A DNA stretch of 64,000 nt from CAVYGN01 sp963796325. Lineage in GTDB: Bacteria; Spirochaetota; Brevinematia; Brevinematales; JAOACQ01. Positions 33,315 to 42,700 of this stretch are shown piece after piece (position 1 is the first letter of the stretch; each line of letters begins with the position of its first letter). The notes beneath the pieces are model-generated. The model was not told the origin of the DNA. It searched no databases and saw only the letters and a list, made by a program, of their open reading frames with translations. The stretch is taken from the NCBI GenBank assembly GCA_963796325.1, contig CAWCLF010000003.1:186001-250000 (forward strand), in the 5' to 3' direction. Both the position numbers and the translations under genes were made by a program.

Positions 33315-34145
33315 ATGACCGTTTATTCCTCTTTTTACCAGATTCTTTCCGTTAATGTCAATGCCTCGTCTGAAGAGATAAAAACTGCATTCAGGAAAAT
33401 GGCGCTGCGTTACCACCCGGATAAAAACGGCAATTCCCCCGAATCCGAAGCTAATTTTATTTTGATTTACAATGCTTACAGCATTCTTACCGATCCGGAA
33501 AAAAGAAGTGAATACGATTCTTATTTAAAAACTTCGAATGTGTTGAATGACTGGAGGAAAAGCTCATATTCCGGCCCGGTGAATATAAAGGCGGCCCTCC
33601 CTGTTACGGCGGGCGGTTCAGCCGCCTCGCTTGAAACAGTTGCCGGTTATATTAATTTCCTCCTGTGGGATATAGAAGATTTTCTAAGAATTAATAATGA
33701 AGTCGACTGGAACAGGGAATACAGCGGGAAACCCCTGCAGGATTATATACTTAATATGCTTATTTTTATCGATAAATGGATACTAGCTTCCTCGGGATTT
33801 CCGGATTATTTTATGACGGCAAGGGGGGGCGTCGATGCAGGATCGCCGCGGTATTTTGATAATATCCGCGAACAGCTCAGCGGCGGGAAGCGATACTGGG
33901 GCGCTTATGTCAACATAAGGGATTATTTTTATAATATAAGGAAGCGTATGGATAAGTTCCTGAAATACATGCGGACCGGCGACCTGGTCAAAGCCGTACC
34001 TGGATGCGAAGTACGCATTATTGACTGCATATTCGAGGTGCAGAGCCTTGCTCTGCATTATCTGTATTTCCTTGGTCTGGCAATGAAAGGCAGGGCCGAC
34101 TATATACCGCCGTTCAGACATTCGAAACCCTGCTTTGATATTTAA
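33315..34145 (+). CDS. J-domain protein with helical C-terminal region
   Basis: The 276-residue protein has an N-terminal J domain (about 5-70) with the HPD motif at 34-36, needed to stimulate DnaK ATPase. The zinc finger and C-terminal domains of DnaJ are absent. The rest (about 100-276) is predicted mostly helical, rich in aromatic and charged residues, and unfamiliar. It begins 24 bases after the hybrid kinase and probably shares its transcript. It may be a client-specific co-chaperone for the kinase or a signalling assembly. Confidence 0.82.
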   Translation: MTVYSSFYQILSVNVNASSEEIKTAFRKMALRYHPDKNGNSPESEANFILIYNAYSILTDPEKRSEYDSYLKTSNVLNDWRKSSYSGPVNIKAALPVTAGGSAASLETVAGYINFLLWDIEDFLRINNEVDWNREYSGKPLQDYILNMLIFIDKWILASSGFPDYFMTARGGVDAGSPRYFDNIREQLSGGKRYWGAYVNIRDYFYNIRKRMDKFLKYMRTGDLVKAVPGCEVRIIDCIFEVQSLALHYLYFLGLAMKGRADYIPPFRHSKPCFDI

Positions 34146-34292
34146 GGGCAGTTCCCTTAGGGCCCTGAAGGTCCCTAAGGGATTACTGCACCCTTAAGGG
34201 CATCTTCGGCCCTTTATGGGCATTCCTAATCCCCAAAAGGAATTATTTTTTATAAAAATTCCTTAATATTGAGTTTTTGGAACTGCCCTTAA
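34142..34292. repeat. Palindromic intergenic repeat element, copy 2, with perfect 14-bp terminal inverted repeats
   Basis: TTAAGGGCAGTTCC (34142-34155) and GGAACTGCCCTTAA (34279-34292) are perfect inverted repeats bounding a 151-base element that begins at the stop codon of the J-domain gene. Inside are CCCTTAGGG/CCCTAAGGG (34154-34162 and 34173-34181), the self-palindrome CCCTTAAGGG (34191-34200), and an AT-rich AAGGAATT/AATTCCTT stem. It shares its ends and TTTATGGGCA with the copy at 29244. It could also act as a transcription terminator. Confidence 0.7.
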
Positions 34293-34365
34293 GTTATTAA
34301 AACCATTCAATTATATATTGCGGAATTTTCTGTACGGATTTAAAATTTCATAAGGCGGTGATATT

Positions 34366-35679
34366 ATGAAAAATAAAAAAACTGACATATTCGGCAGGAA
34401 CCGTCCGGTAATTATCGGTTCTTTTATAATACTGACACTTGTGACCGTTTTTGCAGTTATCTGGTTTTTCAATACCGCGCCTCCGGACAAGCTCTACATT
34501 ACTTCAGGACCCCAGGGAAGCATGTTCATGAGATATGCGGAACGTTATCAGAAAATACTTGGGCAGAACGGAGTGAAGCTGGTTATTCTGCCCTCTCAAG
34601 GGTCTGAGGAAAACCTTGAAAGGCTGAACGACCCTTCTTTTAAAATCGATATAGGATTCGTGCAGGGCGGTGTGGAGGAAAATAACGGCGCCAGCAACCT
34701 TGTATCTCTTGGAAGCATATCGTATGAACCGCTGTATATTTTTTACAGGAGCCCTGCTCCTATCGGATTTCTCTCCGAATTGAAGGGAAAATCGGTGGCT
34801 GTAGGCGAAACCGGCAGCGGCACCCGGGATCTTTCGCGCCTGCTTTTATCTAATAACGGCATAAATACGGCTGCAGATACGAAGCTTGCCGGAATGGATT
34901 CAGATGAGGCCGCAAAAGCGCTTTTGAAAGGATCGATAGACGCCGTTTTTTTAATGGGCGATTCAGTATCTTCTGATAAAATACGTGCTTTGCTCAGGAC
35001 CCCCGGAATACGGCTATATGATTTTATCCAGGCTGAAGGTTATACAAGGAAAATACCTTTTCTACATAAGCTTGAACTCCCGATGGGTTCCGTAGATTTC
35101 GGCAGTAATATTCCTTCAGGCAATATAACTCTTATCGGGCCTACAGTTGAGATTATAGCTCGGAAGAATCTGCACCCTGCCCTGTCCGACCTCCTGCTCG
35201 AAGCTGCGACGGAGGTGCATTCGGGGCCCGGCATTCTCAAAAAGAGGGGCGAATTTCCGTCGGCAATCGAACATGATTTCAGGATCAGCAGAGATGCGAA
35301 CCGGTTTTATAAATCGGGCAAAAACTTTGTTTACCGGATCCTGCCGTTCTGGCTGGCGAGCATGCTGGACCGGGTCATTGTAATGCTATTGCCGCTTGTG
35401 GTAATTTTCCCGTCGGTTATAAGGGGCGTACCCGCCTTTTTCCAGTGGCGAATAAAAATGCGGATATACAAATGGTACCGCGAATTGCTTAATATCGAGA
35501 ACAAGGCTTTAAAAGCGTCCCCCGACGAACGCATTAAACTTGCCGAAGAGCTTGACCTGATAGAGTCGCAGGTCCATTTTAACGTACCGGCGTCCTTTGC
35601 CGAACTTTACTATGTGCTGCGGGGGCATATCATTTTTGTCAGGGAACAGATTGTCCGCGGGGCGATTCGGGAAAAATGA
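34366..35679 (+). CDS. TAXI/NMT1-type solute-binding protein with two membrane anchors
   Basis: This 437-residue protein has an N-terminal membrane segment (about 17-36), a TAXI-family binding domain (ITSGPQGSMFMRYAE, then SVAVGETGSGTRDLSRLLL), a second membrane segment (about 330-350) and a basic, coiled cytoplasmic tail. TAXI proteins normally feed TRAP permeases; no TRAP permease gene is in the window. The membrane-tethered form suggests a sensor or stand-alone scavenger. GGCGGTG lies about 8 bases before the ATG. The stop is 4 bases from the convergent MATE gene. Confidence 0.82.
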   Translation: MKNKKTDIFGRNRPVIIGSFIILTLVTVFAVIWFFNTAPPDKLYITSGPQGSMFMRYAERYQKILGQNGVKLVILPSQGSEENLERLNDPSFKIDIGFVQGGVEENNGASNLVSLGSISYEPLYIFYRSPAPIGFLSELKGKSVAVGETGSGTRDLSRLLLSNNGINTAADTKLAGMDSDEAAKALLKGSIDAVFLMGDSVSSDKIRALLRTPGIRLYDFIQAEGYTRKIPFLHKLELPMGSVDFGSNIPSGNITLIGPTVEIIARKNLHPALSDLLLEAATEVHSGPGILKKRGEFPSAIEHDFRISRDANRFYKSGKNFVYRILPFWLASMLDRVIVMLLPLVVIFPSVIRGVPAFFQWRIKMRIYKWYRELLNIENKALKASPDERIKLAEELDLIESQVHFNVPASFAELYYVLRGHIIFVREQIVRGAIREK

Positions 35680-35683
35680 AGTA

Positions 35684-37060
35684 TTAAAGGCCCGCCTGAG
35701 CCGCGGCGGCGGTCATTTTGACAGAAACCGCCATTTTTTTCCATTCCTTTATTATAAACACGACAGTTACTGCGGTGATTATGATATCGGATACCGGAAA
35801 TGCCGCAATTCCTCCGTAAAATCCGTAGATAGAGGATAACAGAACCAAAAGCGGAATAACGACGATGAGCTGGCGCATCATATACAGGAAAAGGGCATGA
35901 AGGTATTTGCCCACAGCCTGGAAATACGAAATGCTGATGATCTGGAACCCTAACAGCGGAAGAGTAATGAGAGAATATTTAAGCCCTGTTGCTCCGAGAC
36001 TCAGGATATAGGCATTGTCTTTGGAAAACAGCATCATTATTTCCCTGCTGAAGAAAAACACCGGAATGAAACCGATAATGCAGATCACAGTCGCCATTAT
36101 CACTGAAAATTCCAATGTCTCTTTGACCCTGCCGGTTTTTTTGGCTCCATAATTATAGCCTATTATCGGCTGTATTCCCTGGCTGATGCCAGAGACGATC
36201 ATATTAAACATCATATTAATCACGGCTATAATGCCGATGACCGCGAGAGCGTCCCTGCCTCCGTATTTATAGAATATATGATTGGTCACAATAAGCATGA
36301 TGCTGATTGCGCACTGGAGTGTAAACGGCCCTGCTCCGATGGAAAATATGTCCCTCACGATATGCAGCTTCAGTTTCATATTTTTGATCTTCAGCCTGAT
36401 AAGATTTTTGACATCCAGAAAATAAATCAGGGTCCAGACTGCCGTTACGGCCTGTGAAATTACCGTTGCCAAAGCCGACCCCTTTACGCCCAGATGCAGC
36501 ACAAAAATGAAAAAGGGATTCAGTATGGTATTGATCACGGCCCCGATCGCCATTGTAGAAAGGGCCATTATCGGGTTTCCTTCGGCGCGGATCGAACTGT
36601 TAAGCGTAAAACCTATCATCTGGAAAACAGTGGAAAAGAGGACTATCCTCATGAATTGTCCGGCATAATCAAGCGATATACCGCTTCCGCCGAAGGCGGT
36701 CAGAATAGGTGCCATGAATATGAAACAGATAACGGTCAGCGCCAATCCGATAATTACGGATAAAGTAAAAGCATTGCCGATTATGTTTTCCGCTTCTTCT
36801 ATTTTCTTTTCCCCTATCTTAATCGATACCCTGACGGCAGTACCGATCGAAACAAGCATTGCGAATGCCATTATAGTCAGCATTAAAGGCATTGTAACCG
36901 CTATGCCTGACAGGGCGTCCGATCCGACTCCCCTTCCAACGAAAATCCTGTCGATTACATTATAAAGCGCATTTACCGCCATGCCTGCGACGGCCGGGAT
37001 TGAAAACTTGAAAATCAGCTTCAATATTTTTTCTTTGCCGAGTATTGTGTGCCGGTCCAT
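35684..37060 (-). CDS. MATE-family efflux transporter
   Basis: This 458-residue protein has about twelve membrane segments in two related halves, as in Na+- or H+-coupled multidrug efflux MATE proteins (PAVAGMAVNALYNVIDRIFVGRGVG near the start; PIIGYNYGAKK in the second half). The ATG at 37060 has GGAGG 5 bases upstream; an upstream in-frame ATG at 37072 is unlikely. It follows the TetR gene by 11 bases and should be controlled from the double operator at 37774-37818. Confidence 0.92.
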   Translation of the reverse strand: MDRHTILGKEKILKLIFKFSIPAVAGMAVNALYNVIDRIFVGRGVGSDALSGIAVTMPLMLTIMAFAMLVSIGTAVRVSIKIGEKKIEEAENIIGNAFTLSVIIGLALTVICFIFMAPILTAFGGSGISLDYAGQFMRIVLFSTVFQMIGFTLNSSIRAEGNPIMALSTMAIGAVINTILNPFFIFVLHLGVKGSALATVISQAVTAVWTLIYFLDVKNLIRLKIKNMKLKLHIVRDIFSIGAGPFTLQCAISIMLIVTNHIFYKYGGRDALAVIGIIAVINMMFNMIVSGISQGIQPIIGYNYGAKKTGRVKETLEFSVIMATVICIIGFIPVFFFSREIMMLFSKDNAYILSLGATGLKYSLITLPLLGFQIISISYFQAVGKYLHALFLYMMRQLIVVIPLLVLLSSIYGFYGGIAAFPVSDIIITAVTVVFIIKEWKKMAVSVKMTAAAAQAGL

Positions 37061-37071
37061 TATTTCCTCCA

Positions 37072-37740
37072 TTAATGCTTATGTTCGATGTTTCCCTTTT
37101 TTACCGCATGACTGTCGATGATCTTCATCATGACATCATGGTAGCCGGTTAATGCCCCCTTATCAAGGCCCATGATCAATTCCATGATGCTTGCGCCGGC
37201 CGAAACCCTTCTTTCGAATTCCTCCCTAGTCCACTGGAATAATCCTATATCGAGAAGGAAATGGGAAGCGACTATAATCATCTCCGTAATTTCCAGCGAA
37301 TATTTTTTTATTGGACTTCCGTTTTGCCCCGTTTCCATGGTTGCACCGGCGTATATGGGGACCAGTTTCCTTACCATTCCCGAAAGTATCCTGGCATGGA
37401 TATCGACCGATTTGATGCTGTGGAGATCCCCTATATATTTAAAATTAACTTCAAGCTCAGCCATGGCCATCCCTGTTATCTTTTCCGCCGGAGTTAGCCT
37501 GTCATCGTTTTTATAAGGAAGGACGGCTTCAATTATTTTATCGATATAACGGTCGATGATAGCATCCATTATCTCATCCTTGGTTTTATAATAATAATAG
37601 AAAGTCCCCTGGGCGACGCCGACCTGGCGTACGATCTGGCTGACGGATGTTTCCTGGAAACCTTTCTTTAAAAAAAGTTTCTGCGCCGCATCAAGAATTT
37701 CATGCTTTCTGTCAAAAGGTTTTTTTACGGTTCTCTTCAT
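37072..37740 (-). CDS. TetR-family transcriptional regulator
   Basis: This 222-residue protein has the TetR helix-turn-helix near the N terminus (ILDAAQKLFLKKGFQETSVSQIVRQVGVAQGTFYYYYKTKDEI). GGAGG lies 6 bases before the ATG. The ligand-binding C-terminal domain is family-typical in length but its ligand is unknown. It is the first gene of a tetR-MATE operon. Two copies of a near-identical palindrome overlap its promoter, which predicts self-repression and drug-responsive control of the MATE pump. Confidence 0.93.
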   Translation of the reverse strand: MKRTVKKPFDRKHEILDAAQKLFLKKGFQETSVSQIVRQVGVAQGTFYYYYKTKDEIMDAIIDRYIDKIIEAVLPYKNDDRLTPAEKITGMAMAELEVNFKYIGDLHSIKSVDIHARILSGMVRKLVPIYAGATMETGQNGSPIKKYSLEITEMIIVASHFLLDIGLFQWTREEFERRVSAGASIMELIMGLDKGALTGYHDVMMKIIDSHAVKKGNIEHKH

Positions 37741-37773
37741 GATTGCCTCCGATATTCGACAGGGGAATAAACT

Positions 37774-37788
37774 GACTGACTGTCAGTC
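37774..37788. promoter_or_regulatory. TetR operator, promoter-downstream copy
   Basis: GACTGACTGTCAGTC is a perfect palindrome around a central T and covers the predicted transcription start of tetR. The centre is 29 bases from that of the second copy. Confidence 0.8.
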
Positions 37789-37789
37789 T

Positions 37790-37819
37790 ATTATAACATA
37801 ATGACTGACTGTCAGTCAA
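37790..37819 (-). promoter_or_regulatory. tetR-MATE promoter overlapping operators
   Basis: On the minus strand TTGACT (37814-37819) and consensus TATAAT (37790-37795) are 18 bases apart. The -35 box lies in the second operator and the start region in the first, so a bound repressor would block polymerase twice. Confidence 0.75.
37802..37818. promoter_or_regulatory. TetR operator, promoter-upstream copy
   Basis: TGACTGACTGTCAGTCA is a perfect 17-base palindrome around a central T and overlaps the -35 box of the tetR promoter. It sits immediately upstream of a small plus-strand open frame. Confidence 0.8.
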
Positions 37820-37826
37820 TATTTTG

Positions 37827-38057
37827 ATGAAAATTATTTTAATGACTGCAGCGTCTTTTCCCGGGTCGAACAAAATAACTCTGCTTCTCCTATTGCCATG
37901 GGGTATTCTGGGCCTGCCGAAAGCTCTCGGTCTTTACGGATGCTTTGAAGATGCAATACTATTTGGCGCAGGTCTTTATGGAACTATAATGCTGATCGTT
38001 AATTGGAAAGGAAAGCCTTATTACAGGGAAACCAGGACAGCGGATATCACGGAATAA
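37827..38057 (+). CDS. Possible small membrane protein
   Basis: A 76-residue open frame with two hydrophobic stretches (about 15-32 and 40-58) starts at ATG 37827, nine bases past the TetR operator. There is no ribosome binding site and no recognised family. It could be a real small protein under the same repressor or a chance frame. Confidence 0.35.
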   Translation: MKIILMTAASFPGSNKITLLLLLPWGILGLPKALGLYGCFEDAILFGAGLYGTIMLIVNWKGKPYYRETRTADITE

Positions 38058-38059
38058 AT

Positions 38060-38171
38060 ATCCTGAGAAAAAGTACCCGGGATAGAATAATTATTTGCCT
38101 TATAAGGAATTTTATAATAATTTTAAATAGGTTATATTTTTAGGAGTTTTTCAGGATTATTCCTTAAAAGG
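38060..38171 (+). repeat. Interleaved inverted repeats upstream of the nucleotidyl cyclase gene
   Basis: ATCCTGAGAAAAA (38060-38072) pairs with TTTTTCAGGAT (38147-38157), and CCTTATAAGGAAT (38098-38110) pairs with ATTCCTTAAAAGG (38159-38171), each with one mismatch. The order A-B-A'-B' is that of a pseudoknot. B' overlaps the start of the cyclase ribosome binding site (GGCGG, 38170-38174). Confidence 0.4.
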
Positions 38172-38178
38172 CGGATTT

Positions 38179-39555
38179 ATGGATGACAACCTGCTTGAAT
38201 CTATAAAAAATGAAAATCTGATGAAGAGGGTCAATTTCTTTACAATGATACAGAAAATGTTCGAGGGGTATCCAATAGAAGTCGGGTTTTTCGACTGCGA
38301 TTTTCAGCCTCTTGCGCCCACTTCATTTACACCGGAAACGGCAAGCCTTATCGCGAGCCTGAGGCGCGAACATAACAGCCTGAATATAAAGCAGGATAAA
38401 AATTATTATTATTTTTCGAAGGTCATGACTGCGAGCAAGTTTCCTGCCATAGAATTTCCCGACGGATTTTTTATAAAGGAATTCCCTTCGGCGTTTTATG
38501 TGATAGGCAAGGTCGAGCATGACAGCGTTAAGATGGAGTTTTTTTTCAGACTGCTGGAAATGATGGTGGAATTGAATATCCGCAATATTCAGGAGCAGGC
38601 GATCGCTTCAAGCCTTTTCAGGCAGACCCTTGAAAACACGATCGGGGAATTAAAGGAGCTTAATGACAAAGAAACAAGCCTGCGTACGGCGTTTCAAAGA
38701 TACATACCGGCAAAGGTTGTGAACGATATAATATATAAGGACGATTCCGACCTGGCCAAAGGAAAAATCAACGAAGTTACAATACTATTCACCGATATCA
38801 GGGGATTTTCCTCAATTACTGAGAAGAACTCGACGGAGCAGGTTGTTTCCATGCTCAACAGCTATTTTTCATTTATGATCGATATTGTCCTGGATAATGA
38901 CGGCGATATTTACAAATTCATGGGAGACGGGATGATGGCTGTTTTTGAAGGAGGAAAGGAAAACGCCTTCAAGGCCCTTAACACTGCCCTGATGATTAAA
39001 AACGAACTGACCAGGTTTAACGAAGAGAGGAAGGCGCAGGGACAGTTTGAAATCAATATGGGGGTTGGAATTCACACGGGCAAGGTCCTTATCGGCAATA
39101 TCGGCAACAGCAAGAGAAGCGATTATACCCTCATAGGCGATGCGGTTAATATAGCTTCAAGGCTTGAGGCCCTGACGAAGAAATACGGTTCATTTCTTGT
39201 CATAACAGATACGACATATAAACTTATCCAGGAAAGGATCGTTGCCAGGGAACTGGACAGCATCCGTCTCAAGGGATGGAATAGTCCCCTTGTCATATAT
39301 GAAGTTATGGGGCACCAGTGGGATATCAGCGAATCGATAAATTCGGCTTTGATTGAATATAACCAGGGCCTGATCCAGTACAGGATCAAGAAATGGGAAG
39401 GCGCCATGATCCATTTCAACAGGGTGCTGAATTACATAAACAAAGACGAGCCGACACTGATCTATTTAAAACGCTGTTCTCATTATATTTCAAACCCTCC
39501 CTCTGAAGACTGGGACGGCATAATCGGTTCTGAAAATATCGAATCGGACTTTTAA
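38179..39555 (+). CDS. Class III adenylate/guanylate cyclase with N-terminal sensor region
   Basis: The 458-residue protein has an uncharacterised N-terminal region (about 1-140), a short coiled linker, and a class III cyclase domain (about 195-375). Metal-binding Asp206 (LFTDIRG) and Asp250 (YKFMGDG) are present. Lys246 and the Asp of LIGDAVNIASRL fit adenine selectivity, so cyclic AMP is the likelier product. The C-terminal tail (about 390-458) has a TPR-like helical pair. GGCGG precedes the ATG. There is no membrane segment, so it is cytosolic. Confidence 0.87.
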   Translation: MDDNLLESIKNENLMKRVNFFTMIQKMFEGYPIEVGFFDCDFQPLAPTSFTPETASLIASLRREHNSLNIKQDKNYYYFSKVMTASKFPAIEFPDGFFIKEFPSAFYVIGKVEHDSVKMEFFFRLLEMMVELNIRNIQEQAIASSLFRQTLENTIGELKELNDKETSLRTAFQRYIPAKVVNDIIYKDDSDLAKGKINEVTILFTDIRGFSSITEKNSTEQVVSMLNSYFSFMIDIVLDNDGDIYKFMGDGMMAVFEGGKENAFKALNTALMIKNELTRFNEERKAQGQFEINMGVGIHTGKVLIGNIGNSKRSDYTLIGDAVNIASRLEALTKKYGSFLVITDTTYKLIQERIVARELDSIRLKGWNSPLVIYEVMGHQWDISESINSALIEYNQGLIQYRIKKWEGAMIHFNRVLNYINKDEPTLIYLKRCSHYISNPPSEDWDGIIGSENIESDF

Positions 39556-39703
39556 ATCGAGCCTGAACAATTCAATTCATTCTTTTTTTTGCAAATTGTT
39601 AATATTGGCAATAAAATTTCAATGTGGAAAGAGATTGTTTTTTTGCCCTGATCCGGGCGGAAATTGACTGAAAAGCGATCATAATTAAAACCAGGAGCAT
39701 ATT

Positions 39704-42700
39704 ATGGAAAAGAAACCGGGAATGATTTCTCTGGAGTTTTCATTAATTGTTTTATGCGTTTTAATTGCAGCCAGGATATATTTCTTTCCTTATGTGTTCA
39801 GCGCCCTTTCTCTTATTATTTCATATTTCCTCCAGATCATATTGGAAGGGGCCGCCGCCGTCGTTATTGCAATGGCGGTAATGAGGCTCATCACTACAAA
39901 ATGGGGAAACTTCCTGAAAGGCTGGCTCATATTCCTCATAATCGCCGCTCTATGTCAAGACCTGCTCTTTATCCGGAACTTTGCCGTTCTGGCCGCCCTG
40001 TTTCTCGTTTTATCGGGTGCAGGGGTTTATCTCTTTTTCACAAATGGAATTTTATGGGATTTTTCATCCAGGATCGTTATATTCAGGTTCGCCGCCGGCT
40101 TAGCTGCTCTTGATCCTGCAAAAACCGGGAAGATGAGGATTCCTTATCCTGCCGTAATAATACTCACAGGTCTCATTACTTTATCATGCGTTTATTTTTA
40201 TTATTTAAAGGAAAGAATTATCCTGAACGCCGTTTTTTTAATTCTCTTCCTGGCTGCCGGAGGGGCGTTTTTAACTTTGCTGGGTATGACGGTTAACAGG
40301 CTCCTGACCGCCAGGTGGGGTAATTTTTTAAGAGGCTGGCCGGTGTTCCAGGCCGCAGCCGGATTATATTTTTATTTTTTTCTCAATGAAAATGACTTTA
40401 TTAAGGTTATAACTTTTATCATATTGTATATTATAGCATTCATCGTCTTTTTCCTGCATGGGAAAACCTGGGTTTATTCTTCCCCGGATAACCTGCCGGA
40501 AAAAAAGGAGAAGCCGGGCGCTTCTCCATATATTATGGAAAATATCGGCGCTTTCCTGGGCGGAGCCGTTAAAAAAATTCTGGACGGCCTGGCGCCTGCG
40601 GTAAAATCAGGTTATTTTAAAACAGCGGCGGCGGTAATTCTCGCGCTTTTAGTATTAATCTCCGCTTTGCAGATTTTCAATAATTATTTTTCGGTAAGCG
40701 TAAAAAGCTATTCCCCGCGGAATACTGCCGCACTGAAAACCGGTTTGCGCCTGACTCTGACGGAAGAAGTTTCGATTAAAAGCAACCTGGTCGATTATGT
40801 CAATCAGGGCCATTCAGGCCTTTATTCCAATGTTACTGAAGTTTCCAACGTCTATTTTATCAAGCCGAAATCCGGACTATTTGTTATCGATCCGGAAATT
40901 AAAGGAACATGGAGATTTGAAGACGGGAATACTTTTATTTTTACCCCCGATGCCGAGCTCGATCCGTCGACGGAATATAAAGTCATATTTAATCCCGAAG
41001 GACTTTACAAAAAGGGGAAGGTAATCCTGGGGAAGAGCTTTTCTTTTTCAACCCTGAAATTCGAGGTCACCGGCATCCGCGCATTTTTCACATACGATGT
41101 GGAGAACAGCCTGGAAAAAGAAATAGTGGGAGAAATCAATTTCAATGTGCCCGTTGATATAAATGAACTGGGAAAATATGTATCCATGAAGATAAACGGG
41201 CTTGATGTAAAGTTCAAACTGGAATCGTCAGGAATCCCGACCCGTTACTATATCAGATCCGGAGATTTCCGCAGGCGGGACAACGGGCAAAAAGTGATTT
41301 TGAAAGTGTCCGGGGGCCTCAATTGCGAACACGGAAAGAAACCCCTCGACAGGGATTATTCGGAAGGGCTTGTACTGCCGGAAAAGGAAAAACTTGCTGT
41401 TGTTGAAGCAAAAACATGGCCTGTTTCCGGGAACACATATATCGTTCTTTTATTCAACAGGCCGGTAAAAGCCGATGAGATCAGGAGGAACGTCCGAATA
41501 ACGGATGAAAAGGATGTGAAAACGCCGTTTACAGTGGAGACTGAGTATTGTTATGCAATTTTAAAAGCGGATTTCAGCCCCGAAAAGACTTACGAAGTTA
41601 CGGCTTCCAAAGGGATGACTTCGGAAGAAGGCCTGAAACTCCCGAATGAATTTAACTATAAGCTGAAAATTGAAGACCTTAATCCGGATGTGAGCTTCAG
41701 TAAAAGCGGTAATGTCCTTCCCTCGGAAGGCGGCATGGATATCGAGCTGTCCACGATAAACCTCGATAATTTCCGGGTAAAAATCGACAAGATATACAGG
41801 AACAACATTGTTTATTTTCTGGATCACCCGTCCGACAGCAAGTTTACCAAACCGCTATTGTATAAAACATTCGCTGTTGAAGGCGGGAATCTCAACGAAA
41901 AGGTTTTACATTATATAAATTTAAAAAAATTTCACGATATGGAATATAAAGGACTTTACCGGATAACCCTGTCGGATCCCAGGAGGGAGGATTCGGAAGA
42001 AGGCAGCAGCGAGGAATATCAGGACAACAATAAATCGAAAATCGTTTTATGCACCGATTTAGGGATAATCGCAAAACATTCGGGGCCCGATCTTATCGTC
42101 AATATATATTCTATAATTCAGCTCAACCCGATCGGCGATGTTACGGTACGGCTTGTCAGCAAAAATAACCAGGTTATCGCCCTTAAAAAAACCGACGCTT
42201 CCGGGCAGGCTGTTTTTGAAAACTGGAAAGAGGGCGGCAATGAAAAATTTTATCCTGAACTTATTACTGCAGAGCTGGGCGAGGATTTTTCTTACCTCGG
42301 CTTCAACAGTTCCCGCAAGGATCAGTCACGTTTCAGTATCGGGGGCAGGCTGTTTTCCAAAACTGAAATGCAGGCTTTTATCACTCCCGAGAGAGGAGTA
42401 TACCGGCCTGGAGATAAAGCATACCTGAGCGCTGTCGTCAGGAACGGAGACTTGACACAGCCTGCATCCGTCTCCGTAAACCTCGAGATAACGGATCCGA
42501 CCGGCGGAATATTCGAGACTATTAAAAAGGAACTGCCGGGAAACGGATTAATAACTTTTGAGGTATCTTTTCCGTCCTATTCAAAAACGGGATCATATAA
42601 TGCTACCCTTAAAATCGGCAGCGAAATGGTGATCGGGACAACAGTCATCAAGGTTGAAGAATTCATACCCGATAAGATTGATGTTAAAATCAAATCCGAG

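Noticed and set aside
37827..38057. Firm gene call for the 76-residue open frame
   Set aside because: Kept only as low confidence since there is no ribosome binding site and no homology clue; its position by the TetR operator is the sole support.
39556..39703. Terminator after the cyclase at a T-rich run near 39585-39592
   Set aside because: No GC-rich stem precedes the T tract. The GCCC/GGGC hairpin near 39645-39660 follows a T run instead of preceding one.
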